From CAYWWY01 sp964462525 (lineage in GTDB: Bacteria > Thermotogota > Thermotogae > MWEM01): a DNA stretch of 64,000 nucleotides. Every line of letters begins with the position of its first letter. Within the stretch, counting starts at the first letter, position 1. This document shows positions 42,904-51,852 of the stretch, piece by piece. Made by a program: the position numbers and the translations under genes. The notes below the pieces were generated by a model. That model was not told where the DNA came from. It worked only from the letters and a program-made list of their open reading frames with translations, and searched no databases. The stretch is taken from contig CAYWWY010000001.1 in NCBI GenBank assembly GCA_964462525.1, positions 248,001 to 312,000 on the forward strand. Reading direction: 5' to 3'.

Positions 42904-45174
42904 CTATTCTTTTTGAATATTGATTCGCCAATTGGAAGCTGTATCTGGGTTTTCTGAATAGACCCTTTTCCCTTCGTGGCGAAAGCATAAAGCCGTTTCC
43001 CAAACCTCGCTATGATGCAAGGCACTCGCAAGGATTAGCTCGCTCTCCATTAACACTCTCCCTTGGTATTTACTGATTGGGTTCAATGGAGATGTTTCAA
43101 CTTCTTCACCGTCTGATGATCTTAGGAGAAGAAAGACTTCAGAAGATTCTAGGAGGGGAAAGTCGCTGACCCAAAGAAGAAATCGCATTTTATGATCCGA
43201 TCGAATCAGCAAAATGCTATCGGGAGGAGCATCAATTAACGACGTTCCATCTATTCCATAAATAATGATTTTCCCTGGTTGAACAATGGGAGGGATAAAA
43301 CCGCTTATTCCTTCATCCGCTAGATCCGTTCCATGAAGCAATACGCGATATCCTACTTCCCGCATCTCATAGTCTTCCTGATCAATGGGCACATAAAACC
43401 GCATAGATGATTCATCTTCGAATAAGTGGACTTTCGGATGGTTTTGTGGATAAAAGTGGGACCCAACCTGAATCCATACACGATCGATTGCGCTTCTGTC
43501 AAGGAAGCCTACAAAAAGCGTGGCTACTGAACCCGTTTTCCATTCTTGAGGTTCGATGCCATCTAAAGGAATTACTGCACCATCTTTATCAAGAATAAGC
43601 CATTGGGGTGAGGGAAGAATATCGTAGAGCAATAGACGCTTCAAAAAGGGAAGCCATCGCGTATCAATCGCCATGGCCAATAGATTGTATGGTTCTTTAT
43701 CAAATACATTCCATAGTCCACCGCGTACAGAAACAGGGAACCAAAATCCGATTCCGCCCGATTGGCCATAATCGCTTCGAGCATGTTTTTTTCCATCGCT
43801 CCATAATGGCTCATTATACCCCACCCAACGAGTTCGATCTTTCACTGATTCTAACTCTGCCATGAGCAATTCGCACAGCTCAATTCCTTGTTGAACCAAT
43901 GAGTTTTGAGGATAGGAAAACCCTTCTATGTGGGAAAAAACCGCATATCCTTGCTCTGCGGTCTCTCCAGTCAGTATTCCGTGGATCTGGTTCGTCCAAG
44001 AAAGCAAATCTTTGTAATCGGGAAAATCAAAGCATAGGGTTTGCCATGATAATGTATGGGCCAGATCTCCACGAAGGGCATTTCTCAAAGCCCCATCAGA
44101 AAGCATCAATTCAAGATGAGCGATCAAAGTCTCGAATTGGCTGATAATGACTGGGACTTCTGAAGACTTGATCCATGAGGCACTGGCTCCCTTTTTCTGA
44201 TCAATCAGTATACTTGAGTACTCTTCAATCTTTCGTTCCAAAGAATCCAAAGCAGACTGCGCATATTGAGATATCGTTTTCGATGGATTCTGAAACAGAT
44301 CAAGGATTAATGATTCGGAAAAAAAGAATCCCTCTTCCGATGCGCCGCTTTCAATCCCGACGTAGTGCGAATAATGGTCTTTCAATTCATACAAAGTCTC
44401 TAAAAGTGTGCTATATGACCCCAACGAGACAAATACGTCAAACTTCTTTCCATCGAGCATTCGTTTCGCTTCGAGAGTTGAAAGCGTTTGTTCAAAGAAA
44501 AAATCAATGGGATAAACATCAAAGTCTGATCGAGTAGAACTCCTCCATCCATGTTTTTTGTCCACAAGAATAAACGCTGTTCTTTGCGCGGGAAAAATCC
44601 GTTTGCTCTTTTGTATTGCAAATGATAGGGAGAGGCAGGAATCATGATACGGACTTTCCCAAACGGGCCTCCAGCTTTGATCTTCTTCGATATAGGAGTA
44701 TACATGCTGAGAATCCATCGTTATATAGGAAATACGGACTCCATTTTGGGGTTGAGGGAGCGAAAACCGATCTGGTAAGTGGAATGTGTTTTGGTCAAGA
44801 GAGAGAATAGTTATGTGCCAAATCGGGATATCTTCGGGTTTGAGAAATGTGGGGAGTTCTACCGCAATCACACCGCCTGTGGGAATTTCGACGGTCACTT
44901 CCCCTTCATACTCGATCCCCCAATCGTCAACCCAAAACCCGGTAATTTGCGCATTCCCAGCGGGAATTCTCCCTGAAAAGGTGCATTGTCCCTGTTCATT
45001 CGAAGTAAGCGTAGCTATGTCCGTTATCACAATAGTCGCTGAACGAGTGATCGGCAAACCGTCAAAGATTGTTGTAATATGGACAACAGTATTAGCGCGC
45101 CGCACACACGCTCCAAAAAGAATGATCAACCCAATCATACAAACGGCTAGTAAGAAGTACCCCCATCTCAACAT
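42904..45174 (-). CDS. exported lipoprotein-like protein with degenerate clostripain (C11) fold
   Basis: 756 residues. Signal sequence ends in LFGAC (Cys23), a lipobox-like site. After a beta-sandwich region comes a block that aligns without gaps to the clostripain family: VDKKHGWRSS at the histidine site (His208), then KFDVFVSLGSYSTLLETLYE. The family has DAC there, so the catalytic Cys has become Ser253 and the neighbouring Asp is lost. A C-terminal beta-rich domain follows. It is probably a non-proteolytic binding or scaffold relative. Confidence 0.62.
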   Translation of the reverse strand: MLRWGYFLLAVCMIGLIILFGACVRRANTVVHITTIFDGLPITRSATIVITDIATLTSNEQGQCTFSGRIPAGNAQITGFWVDDWGIEYEGEVTVEIPTGGVIAVELPTFLKPEDIPIWHITILSLDQNTFHLPDRFSLPQPQNGVRISYITMDSQHVYSYIEEDQSWRPVWESPYHDSCLSLSFAIQKSKRIFPAQRTAFILVDKKHGWRSSTRSDFDVYPIDFFFEQTLSTLEAKRMLDGKKFDVFVSLGSYSTLLETLYELKDHYSHYVGIESGASEEGFFFSESLILDLFQNPSKTISQYAQSALDSLERKIEEYSSILIDQKKGASASWIKSSEVPVIISQFETLIAHLELMLSDGALRNALRGDLAHTLSWQTLCFDFPDYKDLLSWTNQIHGILTGETAEQGYAVFSHIEGFSYPQNSLVQQGIELCELLMAELESVKDRTRWVGYNEPLWSDGKKHARSDYGQSGGIGFWFPVSVRGGLWNVFDKEPYNLLAMAIDTRWLPFLKRLLLYDILPSPQWLILDKDGAVIPLDGIEPQEWKTGSVATLFVGFLDRSAIDRVWIQVGSHFYPQNHPKVHLFEDESSMRFYVPIDQEDYEMREVGYRVLLHGTDLADEGISGFIPPIVQPGKIIIYGIDGTSLIDAPPDSILLIRSDHKMRFLLWVSDFPLLESSEVFLLLRSSDGEEVETSPLNPISKYQGRVLMESELILASALHHSEVWETALCFRHEGKRVYSENPDTASNWRINIQKE

Positions 45175-45219
45175 ATTGGATCCCCCCTTGTTTCTTTTTC
45201 CCCTCAGAAACGAATCATA

Positions 45220-45624
45220 CTACAGAACCATAACCAACGCTTCCCCCAAAACCAGACTGATCCCTTCTAGATCGGTTACATTGGTTTCAATCTTTAACCG
45301 CCGTTTTTCGTCATTTTTTTCTAAAACCGCAAACCGATACAATATTTCTTGATCAATAGAAACTGGTCCACGAAACTGAACCGATTGTGAAAGATAGATC
45401 GTCCCTGGTCCTGGAAAATCGCAACCAAGGATTTTGGAAATGATCGATGCGACAAGCATACCGTGAGCAATCCGTTGTCCGAAACGTGTTTGCTTTGCAT
45501 AATCTTCATCCAGGTGAATGGGGTTCTGATCTCCAACAAGATCGGCAAATCCTTTTACCATAGCGTCGGTAATTCGAATCTTTTGCTCATAGGTTTGTCC
45601 TTCGAAAAAATCATGAAATTTCAT
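45220..45624 (-). CDS. MaoC-like (R)-specific enoyl-CoA hydratase
   Basis: 134 residues, a single hot-dog fold. GDQNPIHLDEDYAKQTRFGQRIAHGML contains the Asp/His catalytic dyad of the (R)-hydratases. Substrate chain length unknown. Overlaps the glpP-like gene by 14 bases. Confidence 0.85.
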   Translation of the reverse strand: MKFHDFFEGQTYEQKIRITDAMVKGFADLVGDQNPIHLDEDYAKQTRFGQRIAHGMLVASIISKILGCDFPGPGTIYLSQSVQFRGPVSIDQEILYRFAVLEKNDEKRRLKIETNVTDLEGISLVLGEALVMVL

Positions 45625-46180
45625 GGTTGATCCTCCAAAGCTCCGGGTTGCTGGTTGATATGGCTACAGCACCCATATTCAATATCGCTAATGCTTCTTC
45701 TTTTGTGTCGATCAATCCGGCCCCAATGAGCTTGGGACGGAATCCATTTGTAATCCGATCAATTACCCGAACGCCTTTGCAAAAAGCGCATCCAGGAAGG
45801 ATCTCTAAGAAATCCGGTCGTGTATTCTTCAAGGTGTCTTCGAGCCTTGAAATGGATGTCGAATCCAAAAGAAAACTTCGCATGACTGTAGTCACTCCGA
45901 GTTTTCGAGCGATATCGACAACTCTCGGTTTGATGGTTATGATTCCATCGATTCCACATAGGCTCACATAACGAACCGAATACTCTTCTCCAGATAAACC
46001 CTGGACCAGATCGAGATCAACAAATACCTTTTTCTTCCACCTTTTGAGCTGTTTGATGTATCCTTGCAATGATATGAGGTCACAATTGAGCAAAAACGCG
46101 ACTGTAACATGAGAAACATTGAGTTGATCTAGCGAGGAAGAAGGTTCCCAAACCGCTGCAACGATTTTGGGAAGCTTCAT
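45611..46180 (-). CDS. glpP: GlpP-family glycerol-3-phosphate-responsive antiterminator
   Basis: 189 residues. FVDLDLVQGL, DGIITIKP and FLEILPGCA with GAGLIDTKEEA match GlpP, a phosphate-binding RNA antiterminator. No glpF, glpK or glpD is nearby, so its RNA target is not evident. ATGA-coupled to the HD-GYP gene. Confidence 0.85.
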   Translation of the reverse strand: MKLPKIVAAVWEPSSSLDQLNVSHVTVAFLLNCDLISLQGYIKQLKRWKKKVFVDLDLVQGLSGEEYSVRYVSLCGIDGIITIKPRVVDIARKLGVTTVMRSFLLDSTSISRLEDTLKNTRPDFLEILPGCAFCKGVRVIDRITNGFRPKLIGAGLIDTKEEALAILNMGAVAISTSNPELWRINHEIS

Positions 46181-47073
46181 GAATTTGACTCCAAAAGCAT
46201 AAACCGAACAAAAAGCTTTGCGATCTCCGGATCAAAGCGAGAACCTCCGTGTTTTTGAATCTGTTTCAGGGCCTCGGTCGAGGAAAGAAGACCACTTGAG
46301 TATTCAGTATCCACAGTATTTAGGACATCGTCATACCAATCAACGACAGCGAGGACACGAACCCAAAAGGGAATTTCATCGCCTGCAATTCTATCTGGAT
46401 ACCCCCTGCCATCAAAATGCTCATGATGACTTCGAACAAAAGGAAGAAAGTCATTCATAACTTCCAGAGTCGCTATGAAAACGGACCCTGCAATGGTATG
46501 GTCTTCTCCTGTTTCTTCAAAAGAACGCAATCGAGTTGGAGAATACAGCATAAGCTGCTCCAATCCGATTTTTCCAATATCATGAAGCATTCCATAAGCC
46601 TGATAAAGCGGTTCCATTTCTTTGCTTAACCCTAAGAATCGGCAAAAACGGACAAATAACCGCGTCACCCTCTGGGAATGAGAATACCCTTTTTCATCTT
46701 CTACTTCCATAAGAACAATCATTGGAGTAAGCAGAGAAACATAGCGTTGTCGAACCATTTTTGGCGAAAAAGCTGTTTGTGAATGACTTCTTTCCTGAAG
46801 AACAAACCAATGAAGTGCCATTTCTAGATCGTCATGAAAATTGCCTGTGTTGACTTTTAGTATAGATACGCCATCCAAGATCCCTTCTAAACCGCCGGAT
46901 GGAATAATCAAGATCTGAGTTGGTTCAAACTCGAGCTTTTGATCGGAAATAACCAATGGTTTTTGAACTTCCAAAAACTGCATGTATTCAAAGACTAAAT
47001 CCTGAACGGATTCTTTTAACTCTTGATTGCTGATGACAATGGTATAATTCTCTTTTTTTCCTTTTCTTTCCAT
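46177..47073 (-). CDS. HD-GYP-domain phosphodiesterase
   Basis: 298 residues. The C-terminal HD-GYP domain has GMLHDIGKIG and HHEHFDGRGYPD, the intact metal and GYP motifs for c-di-GMP hydrolysis. The N-terminal 130 residues are not recognised. A longer open frame would overlap the M50 gene, so the ATG at 47073 after the G-run is preferred. Confidence 0.88.
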   Translation of the reverse strand: MERKGKKENYTIVISNQELKESVQDLVFEYMQFLEVQKPLVISDQKLEFEPTQILIIPSGGLEGILDGVSILKVNTGNFHDDLEMALHWFVLQERSHSQTAFSPKMVRQRYVSLLTPMIVLMEVEDEKGYSHSQRVTRLFVRFCRFLGLSKEMEPLYQAYGMLHDIGKIGLEQLMLYSPTRLRSFEETGEDHTIAGSVFIATLEVMNDFLPFVRSHHEHFDGRGYPDRIAGDEIPFWVRVLAVVDWYDDVLNTVDTEYSSGLLSSTEALKQIQKHGGSRFDPEIAKLFVRFMLLESNS

Positions 47074-47093
47074 AACCCCCCCAAAGAACTGAG

Positions 47094-47792
47094 TTAGCGA
47101 AAAAGCTGAGACAGCTGCATGATCAACTCTTGGAAATACTGTAATACAGGATCCATCATTTGCTTCATAATTCCCGATATGACTAAGACCAAAAGCGTTA
47201 ACAAGCCATACACCTGAAACCGAATGACCCATTTCATATACCGCGACGTCGAGAAAAGCATAAACAAACGCGACGCATCCAAAGGAGGAATCGGTAACCA
47301 GTTGATAAAAAAAACAGTTAAGTTTACCAAAACAAAGTGTCCAAGTACATCTGCAAAATACATAACTAAAAAATTCCCTTCAATGGCGGAAGGGTTAAAA
47401 AAGAAACTGAATCGATTGATTCGAAACCCATAAAAGATCAGCCCACTAATTAATGCCAAGAGAAGATTCATCATAGGTCCCGTAATGACTGCAAGGCAAA
47501 AATCTCTTCTCTTTTGGCTGAACCGTGCAATATGAATGGGAAAAGGCCGCGACCATCCAAATCCATAGATCAGAAATAACGGAAATCCGATGGGATCCAA
47601 ATGTTTGATTGGATTAAGCGTATACCGTCCCAAAAGCTTGGATGTATCATCTCCGGTCTTGATGGAAATCCATGCATGCGCCCATTCGTGAAATCCTAGA
47701 GCAAATAAGATACAGGGCACACGAACAATGAGCCTCCGAAGGAAGATGATCCAATCGAAGTTAACCCAATCGCCACTTTCAAAAAGGCTCAA
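47094..47792 (-). CDS. M50-family site-2-protease-like membrane metalloprotease
   Basis: 232 residues with about five hydrophobic segments. Zinc site HEWAH, and the NWLPIPPLDASRLF region provides the distal Asp. The simple PDZ-less type suggests a housekeeping S2P relative, distinct from the RseP gene in this window. Confidence 0.88.
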   Translation of the reverse strand: MSLFESGDWVNFDWIIFLRRLIVRVPCILFALGFHEWAHAWISIKTGDDTSKLLGRYTLNPIKHLDPIGFPLFLIYGFGWSRPFPIHIARFSQKRRDFCLAVITGPMMNLLLALISGLIFYGFRINRFSFFFNPSAIEGNFLVMYFADVLGHFVLVNLTVFFINWLPIPPLDASRLFMLFSTSRYMKWVIRFQVYGLLTLLVLVISGIMKQMMDPVLQYFQELIMQLSQLFR

Positions 47793-47832
47793 TTCATGCC
47801 TCCCGTTTGTTCTGAAAGATTAATGATTTCTT

Positions 47833-49098
47833 CTACTGGAGTCTTTCAAAGACTCCAGCCATTTTTCTTTTCACATCTTGGGCATCGATCTGAGGGTATG
47901 ATCCGAAATAATAAACCCATTTGCCTTGAACCATAGTCGCTACGACATCAGCACTCCTACCCGAATAGATCAAATGGGAAGGAAGATTGGATAAAGGGGT
48001 ATAATGAATATGGTCTAGATCAATGAATGTAATATCTGCTTCATACCCTTTTTTGAGAATCCCAACTGTTGGAAATCCTAATACATGCTGACCATCAATC
48101 GTAGCCATTCGAAACACTTCTTCTCCCGAGAGCAAACAAGGATTTTGATTCGCTCCTTTATGGATTAATGAACACAGATGCATCTCTTTCCAAAGATCCA
48201 AAGAGTTGTTGCTCGCAACCCCATCTGTTCCAAGACCTACCATTATCCCATTCTCTTTCATCTTCTGAATCGGGGCAATCCCATTGCCAAGTTTCAAGTT
48301 TGACGAAGGGTTATGGACTACCCCTACCCCATTTTGAGCCATAATTTGGATATCTTCATCGTTCACATGGACACAGTGCGCGCAAATCGTCTGATCAGAA
48401 AGAATTCCTTCTTTCTCTAAATCTTTCAATGAATAGGCATCTGATTCCTTGAGGGATTCTTTCACATGAATATGAATAAAGGTATCATTTTGTCGAGCTA
48501 CTTTTCCCACTTCCCTCAGATATTCTTTCGAACAAGTATACGGCGCATGAGGACCAAAGCCCACGCGAATCCGCCCCCGATCGTGAAGATGCCATTTTTC
48601 GAAAGCGCGTATATTCTCCATAAGTCGGTTCCCATTTCCGTTTTGATCCACCAACCCACGACACAGAGACGCGCGCATTCCAAATTCGCTAATCGCCCTT
48701 CCCACGTTCTCTGTGTGCATATACATGTCAGCAAATGTTGTAATACCGTTCCGCGCCATTTCCATTTGAGCAAATAACGTGCTGTAATACACATCTGATT
48801 CAGTAAGCTTATCTTCCCGAGGCAAGATCTGATCGAACAACCATGTTTCGAAGCTCATATCGTCTCCGTAACCACGAAGAGCCATCATGCCGGAATGGGT
48901 ATGCGCGTTGACAAATCCAGGGATTGCTAAGATATTCTTTGTTTCAAAAGATTGGAAGGTGTCTGCTTTCGGTATTTCATTCTCTCTTTTTTTCGCGGTT
49001 CCAATCTCGTGAACTACACCGCTTTCAATTAGGATTCTCCCATCTTGGATCCATTCTTCCCCTGTAAAAATCTGAATGCCAGAGATTATCTGCGTCAA
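47833..49098 (-). CDS. mtaD: 5'-methylthioadenosine/S-adenosylhomocysteine deaminase
   Basis: 421 residues. NAHTHSGM, HIHVKES, CAHCVHV and GTDGVASNNSLD provide the zinc ligands of the amidohydrolase fold, and the sequence matches the Thermotoga-type MTA/SAH deaminase. It converts SAH or MTA to the inosine forms. The TTG at 49098, with GGAAGGGG upstream and four bases after the previous stop, fits better than an upstream start. Confidence 0.9.
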   Translation of the reverse strand: MTQIISGIQIFTGEEWIQDGRILIESGVVHEIGTAKKRENEIPKADTFQSFETKNILAIPGFVNAHTHSGMMALRGYGDDMSFETWLFDQILPREDKLTESDVYYSTLFAQMEMARNGITTFADMYMHTENVGRAISEFGMRASLCRGLVDQNGNGNRLMENIRAFEKWHLHDRGRIRVGFGPHAPYTCSKEYLREVGKVARQNDTFIHIHVKESLKESDAYSLKDLEKEGILSDQTICAHCVHVNDEDIQIMAQNGVGVVHNPSSNLKLGNGIAPIQKMKENGIMVGLGTDGVASNNSLDLWKEMHLCSLIHKGANQNPCLLSGEEVFRMATIDGQHVLGFPTVGILKKGYEADITFIDLDHIHYTPLSNLPSHLIYSGRSADVVATMVQGKWVYYFGSYPQIDAQDVKRKMAGVFERLQ

Positions 49099-49102
49099 AA
49101 GT

Positions 49103-49471
49103 CTATCCCCTTCCCGAAAAATCCCTGAGTTTTCGAAGCTCCTCGGATTTGGAAAGATATCCATTCATTGCTTTTTTCCCAGTATACATTTGTTCCGATT
49201 CCTTGTCGATTAGTTGTAGCAATCGTTCGTACTTTGAAAACACCTTTAGTTCCCATTCCTTTACTTCGTCATAGAGGCTTTTCTCTCGTTTCGTTTGAAA
49301 AGGGAGCGGGGCATTTCCCAATTTAGACAAAGCTTCTTCGCGTTCAACCATCCATTTTTCTATCCGATCCATCGATTCAGAAATATGAACTTCCCGCGTG
49401 CTTGCTTTTTCAAGTTCGCGATCGATACGTATTGTTTGTTCAAGAATGAATTCCAAAATTTTTTCTCTCAT
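49103..49471 (-). CDS. small coiled-coil protein, unknown
   Basis: 122 residues, nearly all helical and charged (EKILEFILEQTIRIDRELEK, EKWMVEREEALSKL). FlgN/FliT-type flagellar chaperones have this size and shape, but no motif confirms it. It directly precedes mtaD and has its own promoter. Confidence 0.6.
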   Translation of the reverse strand: MREKILEFILEQTIRIDRELEKASTREVHISESMDRIEKWMVEREEALSKLGNAPLPFQTKREKSLYDEVKEWELKVFSKYERLLQLIDKESEQMYTGKKAMNGYLSKSEELRKLRDFSGRG

Positions 49472-49491
49472 ATTTCTTTTCCGCCATCAAT

Positions 49492-49500
49492 ATTATACCA
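49492..49500 (-). promoter_or_regulatory. extended -10 promoter for coiled-coil protein-mtaD operon
   Basis: TGGTATAAT on the minus strand, about 20 bases from the start codon at 49471. Confidence 0.6.
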
Positions 49501-49525
49501 GATTTTTCTAAAAATACTGCTTGGT

Positions 49526-50314
49526 TTAACGAAAACTGATTCGAATGATATTCCGGGTATAATATTCGCCAAATCGATCATCAGAAAAAACATATGGAGT
49601 TTGGTATTCTTTGGTTAATCGAAAAATCAATCGATCTGCATATTCTACAGTGCGACAACCCGAACCACTGGTAAATTCATCAAATGTAGGCTTTTCAGAT
49701 CTGGGAAGATGCTTTCGGAATGAACGATCGAAGACCCAAACCAGAGGAAAAAAGAATTGTTCGGAATGCTCAGCAATGTAGGAAAAAACAGAAAAAAGAG
49801 GAGAAACGCTGGCTGAACCATGAAACCAACCCACATTACTGCCGTCGATGATCAAAGGTGAGCGAATTCTTCTCCTTCGGAGTGCTTGAATGAACTGAAA
49901 GTTCGCTAGATACTTTTCCCTTCGGAAATGAATCCACGCAAAACGGTCCCCTTGAGGAAAGAGAAGAAGCTTTCTTGGTTCAATAGGCTCCCAGAATACT
50001 CTCATTCTTTTTTGATCAGCAAAGGGAGTGATATGAAAAGATGCAGGCGGCATTCGTTGCGTTTTCCGTAGCACTTCCCCGATGGGTAGGGAAAGATTTT
50101 GCTTGCTCGAAACGAAAAATCGTTCATTTTTCTGTTTTGATGAGCTTTTCACGGGAGTAAAAGGGTATTCATCCTTTACTTTTTGCGTTTTCTCCGCGAT
50201 CTTCCTGGGTATTAGGAACTTTTCAGCATATCGTCTTTCAACTTCAACGATCTGTCCCTTTCTCCCAACGACAGGATAATCCTGTACCAGTTGAATTAGC
50301 AGCTTCCTTGCCAT
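49526..50314 (-). CDS. ribosomal protein bL9 N-terminal domain fused to a Regnase-like NYN ribonuclease domain
   Basis: 262 residues. Residues 4-43 (LIQLVQDYPVVGRKGQIVEV, then RRYAEKFLIPRKIAEK) match the rRNA-binding N-domain of bL9. The C-terminal domain of L9 is not recognised. Residues about 152-250 are an NYN/PIN-like domain of the Zc3h12a type: IIDGSNVGWFHG with Asp157, VFDRSFRKH, EYADRLIFRL (Asp227) and FSDDRFGEYY (Asp245/246). One of the Regnase Asp pair is Ala226. No ordinary rplI is seen in the window, so whether this protein replaces or supplements L9 is open. The ATG at 50314 follows GAGGAAG. Confidence 0.8.
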   Translation of the reverse strand: MARKLLIQLVQDYPVVGRKGQIVEVERRYAEKFLIPRKIAEKTQKVKDEYPFTPVKSSSKQKNERFFVSSKQNLSLPIGEVLRKTQRMPPASFHITPFADQKRMRVFWEPIEPRKLLLFPQGDRFAWIHFRREKYLANFQFIQALRRRRIRSPLIIDGSNVGWFHGSASVSPLFSVFSYIAEHSEQFFFPLVWVFDRSFRKHLPRSEKPTFDEFTSGSGCRTVEYADRLIFRLTKEYQTPYVFSDDRFGEYYTRNIIRISFR

Positions 50315-50348
50315 CGCTCTTCCTCGCTTTATTGCGATTTCTATATAT

Positions 50349-50357
50349 ATTATATCA
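50349..50357 (-). promoter_or_regulatory. extended -10 promoter for the L9-NYN fusion gene
   Basis: TGATATAAT on the minus strand, 35 bases before the ATG at 50314. Divergent from TGGTACAAT on the plus strand. Confidence 0.55.
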
Positions 50358-50365
50358 TGCTTATA

Positions 50366-50374
50366 TGGTACAAT
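50366..50374 (+). promoter_or_regulatory. extended -10 promoter for the LysM protein-rseP operon
   Basis: TGGTACAAT on the plus strand, about 50 bases before the ATG at 50425, back to back with the L9-NYN promoter. Confidence 0.5.
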
Positions 50375-50424
50375 ACCGGTATAGGGAAACCGGAATCGAT
50401 TCAATTCGGAAAAGGGGGTTGGTC

Positions 50425-51852
50425 ATGAAAAGAATCCTAACGATTGTGATTTTGCTTTGTTTTTTGCAGATGCTTGGTTACGGTTATTCCTTCCATTTGG
50501 TTTGTCTGAATGTATCAGAACAAGCTATTCCTACTCTTTATCGACTAAACACCTTATATCAACAACAATCATTTGCAGACCGCGCTTTCGTATTCTCAAC
50601 AGGCGGCTTGTTTTCCCCTCAACCACTTCATCTCTACTCACATCTACAATCAGAAGGGTATTCCAACCCTTTGGGACGGATTCTTCACCTTTCAGGCACT
50701 GTGTTTTACGCCCCTTCTCAAATTGATTGGAACCATGGATTTGAGCGTATTCGAAAAGGGTTATCCATCGATCTTCCCATTGTAGCCACGGATGCTGCTG
50801 TGGGATCGTCTCTTTCTCATTGGGTTCATTCTGCAGCTGGAAAGAACTTATTATTGATAAATATACTCTCTCAACAAGCATTCGACTGGTATGATATTCT
50901 CCGTATTGAAGTGGATCTCAGCAGGATCGATTTAATCCTGATGATAATGGATGAACCTTCTTTGAGAATGGTTCCGGAAAACCTAAGAAGCAAAACAGTC
51001 GCCATCTCAAGGAAAACTGCGATGTACCACATTGATTTGGAATATGGGCTTTTGGTTACCGAAGTCCCTTTTAACCAGTCACAAACATCCATAGCAGAAG
51101 TCGAGCAAACTGTACAACAAATCAATCTTTGGAGAAGAGAAGAGCTTACTCTTGATCCCTCCCAGCATTCTTTCGTCAAGCAAATCTCTTTTTACGCGCA
51201 GCTCTCTAGGATGCTCAATCAAATCACAAGTGTGGATGGCATTTTATTCCACCATGAACCCTTACCTAAACTGATTACACCTGATGACGCAATTAGTTTT
51301 TTCGGGAATTACGTCATCGGTACCGTACAGATTCCCGGAAAAGAAGTGCGGTTTCTTTTAGAGCAAAGCGCGTCTATGTTTGAGTACAATGGGGTGGAGG
51401 TATCTTTTACCGATCGAAGGAATTATTACTCCTTCTTTGGTGAACCCTATTATATTGATCTGACAAGATCTAGAGGAAACCGATTGATTATGAAATCCTT
51501 CACACAACCTTTGATGATCATTGTTTTTGGTGAAAGAAGCAGATTGATTGCTGATTTTCCTGGCATTCAGATTCAATCCATGAGCGCTTTATCTTTTGCG
51601 TTTTGGGCCATGCATTCATACAATCCCTTTATCGATTCCAGTTGGAAAGTTACAATCCTCCCTTATTACCGGAATTATATCATCCAACCGGGAGATACCT
51701 TGAATTCAATCTCGAGCAGGCTTGGGATTAGCAAAGAAGCAATTATGAGACTGAACCCGGATCTTATCGAGCGTTATCTTCTGCCAGGAACGGTTATTAC
51801 GGTTCATGTACCCTACAAAGTAGAATCAGAAAAGGAGAGTGAGGGCTTCTGA
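50425..51852 (+). CDS. exported degenerate 5'-nucleotidase-like protein with C-terminal LysM
   Basis: 475 residues: signal peptide (ILTIVILLCFLQMLGYGYS), a middle region with remnants of the 5'-nucleotidase fold (GTVQIPGKEVRFLLEQSA; metal motifs of the phosphatase are missing), then a C-terminal LysM domain (YIIQPGDTLNSISSRLGI, NPDLIERYL). Probably a cell-wall-associated, non-catalytic protein. The ATG at 50425 follows GGGGG. The stop overlaps the rseP start. Confidence 0.72.
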   Translation: MKRILTIVILLCFLQMLGYGYSFHLVCLNVSEQAIPTLYRLNTLYQQQSFADRAFVFSTGGLFSPQPLHLYSHLQSEGYSNPLGRILHLSGTVFYAPSQIDWNHGFERIRKGLSIDLPIVATDAAVGSSLSHWVHSAAGKNLLLINILSQQAFDWYDILRIEVDLSRIDLILMIMDEPSLRMVPENLRSKTVAISRKTAMYHIDLEYGLLVTEVPFNQSQTSIAEVEQTVQQINLWRREELTLDPSQHSFVKQISFYAQLSRMLNQITSVDGILFHHEPLPKLITPDDAISFFGNYVIGTVQIPGKEVRFLLEQSASMFEYNGVEVSFTDRRNYYSFFGEPYYIDLTRSRGNRLIMKSFTQPLMIIVFGERSRLIADFPGIQIQSMSALSFAFWAMHSYNPFIDSSWKVTILPYYRNYIIQPGDTLNSISSRLGISKEAIMRLNPDLIERYLLPGTVITVHVPYKVESEKESEGF

